A stretch of DNA of 64,000 nucleotides, from the NCBI RefSeq assembly GCF_000344685.1, contig NW_006920429.1:1-64000 (forward strand), given 5' to 3'. Of the stretch, positions 55,398 through 64,000 are shown piece by piece. The notes under the pieces are model-generated. The model was not told the DNA's origin. It saw nothing but the letters and a program-made list of their open reading frames with translations, and searched no databases. Numbering within the stretch: position 1 is the stretch's first letter; each line of letters begins with the position of its first letter. The position numbers and the translations under genes are program-made. The stretch comes from Gloeophyllum trabeum ATCC 11539. Lineage: Eukaryota > Basidiomycota > Agaricomycetes > Gloeophyllales > Gloeophyllaceae.

Positions 55398-56641
55398 TTA
55401 ATCGGACACCATCTTATCTTGTGCTTCTCCTGCCACTCGCATCTTAGAAAATTGTCGTCTTGTGTCTTCGACATTTGGGTCATGTCCCGCGCGTCTCTTG
55501 ATTTTAGGTAACGCTGGCTGTTTCTCTTGCGCCTGGATTGTTGAGCCACCCGAATTGACATATACAGCCTATGGCAAATGTGAGTTTAACTGATCTTGTG
55601 AGTCGACAGGCACTTACGTCTGAAAACCGGGCATCCATCAAGGTGAGAGACCTTAGTACCAGCGCAACGCGGAATCGCCCGCTTTGTCCATTCTGAGGTA
55701 GTACCAATACTGATGTCTCGGCCTCCACAATATCACCAGGCCTGAAGATGGCCGGATCGGCGTTCAAATACCTATCAATATTCAGGTGAGTAATATCCGG
55801 TATTTATGGGCGGATTCCACTTACGTTAATTTCCCTTCCTCCTCAACAACTCGGTAGTAAGTGACGTCGTTGTCGTCTGTATGCACCCATCGATCGTCGC
55901 TCAGTTTGCGGAGGATACCTTCCGGGTCTACAAGATCAGAAAAAGGTACGTCGATGTCAGCCTGATTATGTTTCCTAGCGCTGAAATATCGGTTGGATAT
56001 CTCCAAGGTAGGGTGTCCATCTGTGTTGGACGGTTGCCACTCGCTGACAATCCCTTCCTTGAAGAACCGCGATACGTGTCGACTAAGGTACTGTACTGCA
56101 TCCACGTTCCGCTGGAATGTCTGGCTGGAGAATCCTGTGAGTCGGATGCTTTGTCGTAGATAAGCCTTTCGCCGATTCTGATTAGGACGGATACTTGATG
56201 TTGGCGTATAAGTACTCTGTTCTTTCTTCAAAAAAATTATACTCACTAGATTGGCTCTATCTGCGGCGGTAAGTCCTTCGCTGATAGGATTCCTTGAATT
56301 CGAAGTATGACCTCTTCGTATGACCCATCTTCGTCCGGATGGAACGCAAGACGCCGTACTTTATTGTCTTCGCTGCCTGGAGTCAAAGTAGTCCCGTGAC
56401 GTATCCTATCGGCCTGACATAAAATGAGTGAGTGATTTATTCTCTTGAATTGATCTCTTTGAAAAAATTACGCTGTTCACAACCACAGATAATTGCTTCC
56501 ACTTTATATCTTCAGTTTCCTGTTCAGCCATACGCGTGATCCAATTAGTCAACGCTTCGGCTTAAGTATATTGTTAATGTAGGAGTGACACAAGATATAG
56601 TGCCTCTCACCAGCATCCGCAGTGTTATACGCAGGCGCCAT
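55398..56641 (-). CDS. Unrecognised 326-residue protein with a conserved-looking GDIVE block
   Basis: Six exons close in frame: 56641-56611, 56560-56472, 56413-56247, 56193-55825, 55771-55618, 55568-55398. Residues 80-218 form an alpha/beta-like region (RKAYLRQSIRLTGFSSQTF; DRWVHTDDNDVTYYRVVEE). Residues 220-270 hold a beta-rich block (FRPGDIVEAETSVLVLP, FRVALVLRSLTLMD). From memory, this block recurs in uncharacterised agaricomycete proteins; that is not a search result. The tail is basic. There is no signal peptide or membrane segment. The gene is divergent from the 626-residue gene, with a shared 409-bp upstream region, which suggests co-regulation (inference). Confidence 0.6.
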
Positions 56642-57050
56642 ATGAGCGTACTATGGGGGACGTGCCTCTGCCGTCCCTACTAACTTTCTTTATTACTGGA
56701 ATCTGTGGCTTTAGTTCTTAGCCGAGTTCCGGTCCGATGCGTGCATGGGTGGCAACCGTACCTGGTCTTATCGATAGTTATCATTTCATCTTGTCTTTCC
56801 GGCACGTCCTCTCCCTAGTGACTAGGGCTATTTTCGTCATTTCGGGTGACTTGGCTCTGGATACAACGACAGGCCCACATGTCCGCGGCACTCATGTGAT
56901 TCGTGTCTGCCACAAGTTCGCGTATTGGTCAACCAGGCGGAATCTTATGGCGCCATTTGTAGCTCTGGCAAATATAAAAAGGTGCGGTATCTAATGCTTT
57001 GCCCTATCTCGAAATCTCCGCCCCTCTGAGCTTTCTGAGCTTTCTTTGAC
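56642..57050. promoter_or_regulatory. Shared divergent promoter region
   Basis: The 409 bases between the start codons of the 326-aa (minus) and 626-aa (plus) genes must contain both promoters. There is no strong TATA box. CTTTCTGAGCTTTCTTTGAC just before the plus-strand ATG is a pyrimidine-rich leader typical of fungal start sites, and an AATATAAAAAGG stretch (56970-56981) could serve the plus-strand gene. Confidence 0.5.
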
Positions 57051-59722
57051 ATGACCGAAACTAAATCCGTCGGCGAAGAGACTCCTACGAGGTAAGCTTG
57101 AGCTACCATATTGCGTCTTTGTCCAGTGTCTAATTTTACTCAGAAAAACGGCTAGAAAGCCTGTTCCTAATCGACAACGCGGAAGGTGAATTCCTTATTT
57201 TTGAATAAATCATATCTGCCTATTTTTATGTTTCTTTTTTATATCAGTCCTGTTGAAGTCTCCCGGGTTACAAAGTCCACTTCTGCCAATACTATTGAGG
57301 CGACGGAGGCGGACTCTGATGGGGAGGCGGTAATCAGTATACACTCGGACAGGTATGTACTTACAATTCCTAACCTACGTCATATTTACTGACTACATTA
57401 CTAGCGACGACAAGTCTTTCCCGGAGTTTGCATCTCAGGTTCGCAAGGTTGGCGGAAGCAGACACACGCCGGTAAAACCCAAGCGCCGCGACGCCAAAGG
57501 CAAAAGTCGGGCCATTGTCAGGTCAGAGGATGACCAAAGCGAGCCGGATATAGAAGTGTGAGCGTATTGCACCCTTTCTGTCTTCCATCTCTAATTCCTT
57601 AACAGCGCCCAAGCTAAGAAGAAAAGCAGTGGCACCCGGGGGAAAAGTACCTCCCAAAACGTTCTCCAGGAAGAGTTAGAGGGCGAAGATGAGTAAGCTA
57701 ATTGTATATCGCCTTTATATTTGATCTAATTTTATTGTCGATTAAGAGAGTTCCCGTCAATTTCTGAATTGGCCGCGTCAACCGTGCAAGTTAAGGGTCC
57801 GGCTGTCACCCACGTCGATAAAAAAATGTACGTGTTATTGTAGATCTAAAGATGCTCATGCCTTGATAAAGACCATAGTTCCGTCAGAGGTACCAAGCGC
57901 AAGACGGAGATCCAAGAGCACGCCGAAGGAGACCATGACAGCGGTGTGGAAGAGATTTCGGTGAAGCCAAAGGATAACAAGTGGGTGTTCATTCCCTCCA
58001 TATACGCACTTTGCCTAAAAGTGTTGAAGATCGGCTAAACGGACTAAGACTACCGGCAGCCCTGACAAACCCTCGATGAAAGGACACAATAAGTACGTGT
58101 TCACAATGTCTAATCCATACGACAACTCATCCAGATACGTTCAGTGATCGCAAGCCTGAAGTCAAACGTGAGAAGACCCCATCTCCTACTCCGGCAGGCG
58201 GCAACGTCGAAGACGGAGATGGTCTCCCCATTGTGAAGTATGGTATTATCTTAACCACATATTATTGATCTAATAAATCATACACAGAGGCTTTGGTAGC
58301 GACGATGAAAATAACAGGGAGCAAGATGAAGAAGAGGATGTGGTAGAAGTCCCCGTTATTAGGTACGTGGTTATATCTTTGTTTCACTATATAGTATTAA
58401 AAGCAATCCTATGCAGAGGTCGTCAGTCTCCAGTTACCCCGGAACCTGCCGTAGCGGCTCCGGTTGTACCGTATGTGTTACTTTATTCATATATAGCTGG
58501 TATTAAATCTTCTCTAGGACGGTTCCCGATCCCACTTTAATCGAGGAATTGATGGATCCCCTTCTGAGGGATACTTATAACAATCTCCCGCACTTGCAGC
58601 GGTGAGCACTTTGATTGTTCGTCCACTTATTATTTTATTTATTTATTTGTTAGATTGGGCCTGTTGGAACCTTCCTATGGCCGATACAGCGACGGCGGAC
58701 AGGTAATGTTCAGTGGTTGGCGTAGCATTGTCAAGTGCTATCTGCACCCGGGGTGCCAAACCGCCTTGGAGGGAAAGCAATGCAAGCACATGGATGAAAT
58801 CATGCAGTACGTCTTGCTATTTGCTGTTATGTGCAAATTTTCTAATGAGACAATTAAGGTACATCAAGATGGCCATCGTCTTTGACCGCAAAGACACAGC
58901 GCGAGACCGGTTCATTAATCTGTCCAGGATTTCCCCCGATATCTTACTTGCTTCCACGGCGAAAGGGGCCACCTTGCATGTGAAGCCCCTAATAAGCAGA
59001 CCGGCTCTGTGCACCTCCGTGATATTGGTACGCGAGTCCCATTTAACGTCCTATATACAACACGGGGACTACGTCCAGAAGTACATTTCCGGTATTTTTC
59101 ATACCATTGAATGGGAGAGGTTTGCCGCGGTGGTGTGTGAAGCATATAACCGTCCTGATGGCATGAAGACTCGACTCCAAGGGAGTGTAATCCAATTTAC
59201 CAGTAGATCTGTCAAGGTGTCCGGTAGGTTTACTAATATGATATTTATATTCACATTACTGATTGCCGCTGCATCTAGACTTGGATGGTGGTAATGATGA
59301 GCCTTTGCCCGCTCAAGACATCCCCGGCTTGTTCAGTCCCAAGAAATCCGGTCGGACGGAAAAGGCTTCTAAATCCTCGTCTTCTTCCAAGGCGCCTGGT
59401 ACTCTGAAACCCGTCTTAGAACCGACAGACTTTAGTACGTGTCTAATTTTCTCGCTTTCCCTGACTGTGTATTAATTGTACTTTAGTTCCTGTATACGAT
59501 GCACGTCTTGAGATTCTCGACAGACCCCTTGATTTCAAGAAACTAATTGGTGACATTCCCTCTCTGAATTTGCCATTGTACCGTAAGGAGATCCGTCCCC
59601 TTTCTGCTGCCTTGGTAGTATATACGGTGGGGCAATGGTACGGTGGAACAGGGCCGGTAAAATATCCTAATCTGTCTTTGAACGTGCAGTGGGTAGTGCT
59701 TCTCAGTAGTCCTCCCATGTAA
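57051..59722 (+). CDS. Unrecognised 626-residue protein encoded by 16 exons
   Basis: Exons: 57051-57091, 57144-57185, 57248-57352, 57405-57557, 57606-57692, 57747-57827, 57888-57980, 58030-58092, 58145-58237, 58288-58362, 58417-58470, 58518-58601, 58654-58806, 58859-59223, 59279-59434, 59487-59722. The first 300 residues are low-complexity, alternating acidic (EADSDGE, REQDEEEDVVE) and Lys/Arg-rich (KPKRRDAKGKSR) patches, as in chromatin or nucleic-acid proteins. From about residue 310 a globular region follows, with C/H residues (CYLHPGCQTALEGKQCKHMDE) that might bind a metal, then RESHLTSYIQHGDYVQKYIS and WERFAAVVCEAYNRPDGM. The end (YDARLEILDRPLDF ... QWYGGTGPVKYPN) looks conserved. I know no function. 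Exons 2-13 are all multiples of three in phase 2. The gene ends 236 bp before the Helitron ORF on the same strand. Confidence 0.65.
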
Positions 59723-59958
59723 TTTGTATCGCAGCCAAAGAATGTGATGTTGAATTGTTACGCTATTCACCATAATTGGAACAAAAACATATCCCATTTA
59801 GGTAACTTACATAATGACTATATATATGCCGCACGTGGGGTGGCTGGGCTGTCACGTGTTACACCGGTGTGGAAAGTTGTTGCGCCTTCCTGGTTCATCA
59901 CCGTCTCTTCCTCTCAGTTGTCAAATCCAAACATAACTTACCTTTACTCAGCTGCTGA
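59723..59958 (+). promoter_or_regulatory. Upstream region of the Helitron ORF with TATA-like box
   Basis: CTATATATATG at 59818-59828 lies about 130 bases before the ATG. Downstream of this region, composition shifts to clearly AT-richer sequence and introns vanish. The 5' end of the mobile element may therefore lie here or further upstream. I could not identify a convincing element terminus. Confidence 0.4.
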
Positions 59959-62900
59959 ATGAGAAGTGCTCTTATGTTTTTAACTACCTGTTGGTGGCTT
60001 TATGCCATTCTCATACTTACTGCCGTGGTTCCTGGGAATAACTATGGAGTTTCTTCCACCTTGACTGAAAATGTACTGTTAGACGTAGCATACAACACAG
60101 GACTACCCTGTCTCCTTGATCAGGAGTGTTCTCCGGCAATTAGCCAGCTCCATATGGGAGAGATTCACAGAAGCTATACCTGTACCCTGGAATGGGATTG
60201 TGCTATGGATTTCAATCGCCCTGCGGACATAGACATTGAAACTTTAAGCCCCTCCTGCCGGAATGACTTGACTCTACATTTGGATTTCCATATTTATTAT
60301 TTAAATCATTATGGTAACTCCAAAGAAAATATAAATTTCATTTATAAATCTCATGCAGCTGTAGTCTCTTACTTATTGTACTCCCATAATTACTACCCAG
60401 TTCTATGCAATCCTCCAACTAAGATGTGTACAATTATTAAACTACTACAATATAGGAATCAGATGCTCAGGCATGATTTTGCTGTGCGTTATTACAATAT
60501 AAACAATTTATTCTATAATATATATGGGGGTAGATTAAATGTGCTAATTTTTAAAAGTGAACCATACCGCTCCCTGGAAAACAGAGTTCTAAGTGAAAGT
60601 GAGAGTAAATTGAGCAGCTCTGAATACCCAAGTGGTGGGGGGTTAAAAGGCCTACCTAGGGTGTCTTTCACTTCCCAGGAAATCCTCAGATATGAACACC
60701 AATATTTAACCACAGGATCTTCATCCGATGAAGGCAAATTGCAGAATATGGAATTCAAATTTCTGGACTATATGTCTCTAACTCAGGCATCAAACATATA
60801 TACTAAATCCGACAATGTTGTTATCAGTCATATTCCCTTGGCAAAATTGTCTGTCAAGCTCCCCCTGACCAAATTAAGGAATATAGCTAAGTTACATGAT
60901 ATCTATATAAATAACAGAATGGCTAAAGCTCAAGTCGAAAATGCATTATTGATGCATCAATGTCAACAATGTCCTAATATGACTGCTATATTCCTACCTG
61001 TGGAACCTCCCAAAGTACGAACAGGAAGTAACACGAAACATCATAAAAACAAACCAATAGACATTATAACTGAAGATATTAAGTTTCCACCCAAACCACC
61101 ATCTAAAGAATTACTACAGAAGATTATACATGGTTTCAGTTCTTCTCAAAACCCTGTTCTACTTGAGGAGTCAGGTTGTGCAGTGTGTGGAATATTATGT
61201 CCTATATCACAACTGAAGCCACTGAGGGATTACAAAGATAAGCTTTCATTACTTGAGGACAATGGGAGAAATATAACGAGGATGGAAAGACATCGTAAAT
61301 CACAACCTATATCCCCTATTCCAGGACCTGTAATTAATAAGAAATTAAACAAAATCTGTCCTGCATGTGTTACTTCTCTATCTAAGGATAAACCACCTGA
61401 TCTAGCTCTAGCTAACGGATTGTGGGTAGGGGAGGTTCCACCTCAATTACAGAATTTAACATTCACAGAGAAACTATTGATAGCCAAAGTCAGACACAAT
61501 CGCTGCGTAATTAAAGTTACCTCGGGTATGCATAAAATGAGAGCAAATGCCATTCTTTTTGCCAATCCCATACCCAAGGTATATCAGACTCTCCCTCCAC
61601 CAAAATCAGAACTAGATGAAGTCCTTGCATTTATTTATACAGGTCCAGTACAACCTACAGATGAAGAATTCAAAAGGACACCATTATTAGTAAGTCATAA
61701 GCGAATATCCGATGCTTTAGAATGGCTTAAGCTAAATCACATTGACTACGCAAATATTGATATATCCTATGACAATATCAAATCGTACCCAGAGAATTCT
61801 CCTCCAGTAGTTGTAAGTTATCATCCCCAGTATAAACCCAAAGACGCATTGGCTAAAAGCTTACATGATTCTGGAGAAGAAGAAGAAGGCACATCATCTG
61901 GCCCTTGTCCCTTAGTTGTTCATGGAGTTACCGGAGAACAACTGCATACAAAAAGCTTAAAGTCGCTGAAAGCACTTGCAGTGAAACATCTGACGTCTGG
62001 AGGAAAAGTTCTGGCAATGGGACATGCAGAAAACCCAGAGTCTATATACAATAATCCACAGTTATATCCGCAAGTATTTCCCTGGTTATTTCCTTATGGA
62101 TTAGGAGGTATTGGTCAACCAGGTTATTATCATAAAATATCTGAGCTTGCTCATAAAAGGCACTTGCTAATGTATCATGACAAAAGATTCCAACGAGACG
62201 AATACTTCCCCATCATTGCTTTCAATCATGAACAAATCAAATCCAGTACCACTGGAGGTTTTCTACTGGCGGAAAGACAATCATTCAATGATATCACGAA
62301 CAGACTTTTATCAATCGATAAAACAATATTAACAGATTTGGCCCGTAGACTATCCAACGGTGACCATGTTAAACCCAAAACACCAGAGGAAAAAGCCTGT
62401 TTTCAACTTCTTAGTGACCTGGATCATATAGGAGGACATGTGGATGGATCAGTAACAAACAAAAAATACATGAGAAATGAAATCTGGTCTCTAATCGCCT
62501 ACAAAGGGGCACCATCATGGTTCATAACTTTTGCCCCTGCTGATGTAAAACATCCAATTTGTCTTTATTACGCTGGGTCAGATGAAGTGTTTAAGCCTGA
62601 TATCATCCCTGACGATGTTCGAGCCAAATTAATTGCCAATAATCCTGTGGCTGGTGCTCGGTTTTTTGATATGATGGTTAAACTATTTATCAGACATGTG
62701 TTAGGAGTAGACAGTGATCATGATGGATTATATGGAAAAACAGCGGGATATTATGGCACGGTGGAACAGCAAGGTCGTTTGACATTACATTTACACCTGC
62801 TCCTATGGGTTGCCAACTCTTTGAGCCCCCAGGAAATCAGAGACAGAATGTTGGACAAAAATTCGACCTTCCGTACTGAGATGATCCAATATTTAGAAGG

Positions 62901-64000
62901 AGTTCACCAAGGTGAATTTATAGATCAAACGAAAGAAGAAGTTAATAATGAAGTAAGTTATGCGGCATCTCATCCAACATATAAAGATCCCACTGAAACC
63001 CTACCTGATCCACCACCCTACCCCTGTGATCATCCTTTTGCAGAGTCTTGTAATGTGTGTGTGTCTAGTAAATCATGGTGGTCTAAATTTAAAGATACAG
63101 TCAATGATCTATTGCTCAAATCCAATATTCATCGAGAATGTGATGATCGGTGTTTGGTTAAAGGAGTGTGCAAAGCTAGGTTCCCTAGACCACTAATAAA
63201 CGAAACACATGTAGATGAAAACACAGGATACATTGAAATGCAGAAAAAAGAATCAATGATCAATACTTTTACTCCAGCTTTAACATACCTACTAAGATCT
63301 AACTCAGATGTCACTAGTTTGTTATCTGGCACAGCCCTTAAAGCCGTTGTGGCATATGTAACAGATTATATAACTAAAACCCCTTTAAAGACTTACACTA
63401 TATTTCAGACAATAAGAGATGTGTTTGATAGGCAATCCTCTATACTGGGAGGCGATCTCAGAGATCAAGAGAAAGCTCGTAAATTACTGACTCAAATAGT
63501 CAACTCCTTGACTGTGAAAATGGAGATTGGAGCACCCATGGCATCTGCTTACTTACTAGGTAATCCAGACCACTACACCAGTCATAAATTTAAAACTGTA
63601 TTTTGGAAATCATATGTGGGGGAAGTTCTTCAGTGCTGGGATGAACCATCAGGAGTAGACTCACCTGATTTGAAATCAGTGGCAAAGAGCAAAGTCATGG
63701 TCCGCAAAACTAAAGATGGATATACACCATACAGTGTGGTTATGGACTATACTCATCGGTCAAGAGAATATGAAGATATCAATTTATATGACTGGATTAG
63801 ATTATCACGAAAGAAAACAATTCCAAAAACAACAGACAAAGATAAAGAAATACCTGATAACACTGATGATGATGCATCACTTTCTGGATCTGATGAAGAT
63901 CCTACTATAGATAATAGAGAAGCTGAAGGTAAAAAGAACAAAAAAACCGATCCATATGAATTAACATTTATCAATGACCATCCTCAGCGTAACAAACACT
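59959..64000 (+). CDS. Helitron Rep/helicase-type transposase (partial, runs off the window)
   Basis: One frame without any stop for 1347 codons. After a hydrophobic start and an unusual 290-residue N-terminal part comes LPLTKLRNIAKLHDIYINNR. Cys pairs follow (C335/C338, C407/C410/C414, C467/C470). A DUF6570-like region (from ANGLWVGEVP at about 485) and the Helitron-like N domain come next. The HUH nuclease motif LTLHLHLLLW has H944 and H946. AYVTDYITK carries two tyrosines (Y1133, Y1137) as expected for the rolling-circle Y2 active site. The end (YEDINLYDWIRLS) is the usual link to a Pif1-type helicase, which must lie beyond 64000. Family role: nick, copy and join one strand in rolling-circle transposition. 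The start is uncertain, since a TGA immediately precedes this ATG. No stop is seen, so this copy may be active. Confidence 0.9.
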   Translation, partial: MRSALMFLTTCWWLYAILILTAVVPGNNYGVSSTLTENVLLDVAYNTGLPCLLDQECSPAISQLHMGEIHRSYTCTLEWDCAMDFNRPADIDIETLSPSCRNDLTLHLDFHIYYLNHYGNSKENINFIYKSHAAVVSYLLYSHNYYPVLCNPPTKMCTIIKLLQYRNQMLRHDFAVRYYNINNLFYNIYGGRLNVLIFKSEPYRSLENRVLSESESKLSSSEYPSGGGLKGLPRVSFTSQEILRYEHQYLTTGSSSDEGKLQNMEFKFLDYMSLTQASNIYTKSDNVVISHIPLAKLSVKLPLTKLRNIAKLHDIYINNRMAKAQVENALLMHQCQQCPNMTAIFLPVEPPKVRTGSNTKHHKNKPIDIITEDIKFPPKPPSKELLQKIIHGFSSSQNPVLLEESGCAVCGILCPISQLKPLRDYKDKLSLLEDNGRNITRMERHRKSQPISPIPGPVINKKLNKICPACVTSLSKDKPPDLALANGLWVGEVPPQLQNLTFTEKLLIAKVRHNRCVIKVTSGMHKMRANAILFANPIPKVYQTLPPPKSELDEVLAFIYTGPVQPTDEEFKRTPLLVSHKRISDALEWLKLNHIDYANIDISYDNIKSYPENSPPVVVSYHPQYKPKDALAKSLHDSGEEEEGTSSGPCPLVVHGVTGEQLHTKSLKSLKALAVKHLTSGGKVLAMGHAENPESIYNNPQLYPQVFPWLFPYGLGGIGQPGYYHKISELAHKRHLLMYHDKRFQRDEYFPIIAFNHEQIKSSTTGGFLLAERQSFNDITNRLLSIDKTILTDLARRLSNGDHVKPKTPEEKACFQLLSDLDHIGGHVDGSVTNKKYMRNEIWSLIAYKGAPSWFITFAPADVKHPICLYYAGSDEVFKPDIIPDDVRAKLIANNPVAGARFFDMMVKLFIRHVLGVDSDHDGLYGKTAGYYGTVEQQGRLTLHLHLLLWVANSLSPQEIRDRMLDKNSTFRTEMIQYLEGVHQGEFIDQTKEEVNNEVSYAASHPTYKDPTETLPDPPPYPCDHPFAESCNVCVSSKSWWSKFKDTVNDLLLKSNIHRECDDRCLVKGVCKARFPRPLINETHVDENTGYIEMQKKESMINTFTPALTYLLRSNSDVTSLLSGTALKAVVAYVTDYITKTPLKTYTIFQTIRDVFDRQSSILGGDLRDQEKARKLLTQIVNSLTVKMEIGAPMASAYLLGNPDHYTSHKFKTVFWKSYVGEVLQCWDEPSGVDSPDLKSVAKSKVMVRKTKDGYTPYSVVMDYTHRSREYEDINLYDWIRLSRKKTIPKTTDKDKEIPDNTDDDASLSGSDEDPTIDNREAEGKKNKKTDPYELTFINDHPQRNKH

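Noticed and set aside
1..64000. tRNA, rRNA, CRISPR arrays and bacterial-type operons
   Set aside because: I looked for T-arm motifs, acceptor-stem pairing, regularly spaced direct repeats and ribosome binding sites and found none. The gene structure is eukaryotic throughout.

Overview
The window is a gene-dense scaffold from a basidiomycete fungus, most likely an agaricomycete of the polypore type. The evidence is short GT-AG introns (mostly 45-60 nt) in nearly every gene, a FunK1 fungal-type kinase family, a DUF6593 protein, F-box/leucine-rich proteins, an extracellular-type polyamine oxidase, a Mn superoxide dismutase and a complete ATG7. No bacterial, organellar, tRNA or rRNA feature was seen. 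Three runs of N (11647-12235, 29276-30056, 43095-43339) interrupt it. All three lie in or next to direct repeats.

Layout. 0-4.5 kb: an LTR-like dispersed repeat, then an intact 8-exon polyamine oxidase (minus). 4.5-8 kb: no recognisable gene. 8.2-9 kb: Mn-SOD with a C-terminal SKL. 9.9-10.9 kb: an F-box relic. 14.1-18.2 kb: one arm of a 4-kb inverted duplication, holding an intact FunK1 gene and a decayed allantoate-permease-type transporter. 19-21.9 kb: a TIR element, a 44-bp palindrome, a D-lactate-dehydrogenase relic and a truncated FunK1. 23.7-26.3 kb: ATG7 (11 exons). 27.8-28.5 kb: a DUF6593 gene. 29-35.4 kb: a 150-bp tandem array, low-complexity tracts, the second LTR-like copy, a second F-box relic and AT-rich sequence. 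35.4-36.7 kb: the intact F-box gene. 37.7-39.9 kb: a 12-exon TDT/SLAC1-type transporter. 42.5-44 kb: inverted-terminal-repeat elements. 45.4-49.4 kb: the second, inverted arm with the second FunK1 gene.

50-64 kb differs from the rest. Three multi-exon genes that I do not recognise (996, 326 and 626 aa) lie beside the start of a long intron-free Helitron Rep/helicase-type ORF that runs off the window. The 326-aa and 626-aa genes are divergent and share one 409-bp intergenic region. In the 996-aa and 626-aa genes an acidic/basic, repetitive linker is encoded by consecutive exons that all have lengths divisible by three and share one intron phase. This block is the best candidate for something undescribed: either a gene set carried by a large mobile element, or an uncharacterised family that sits next to Helitrons.

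Most conserved genes here are housekeeping or stress functions (autophagy conjugation, superoxide removal, polyamine oxidation, anion/dicarboxylate export) with no evident operon-like coupling. The rest is accessory sequence shaped by duplication, transposition and decay. All gene models were built by hand from reading frames and splice consensus. Each listed intact multi-exon model closes in frame from ATG to stop, but none has been tested against transcripts.
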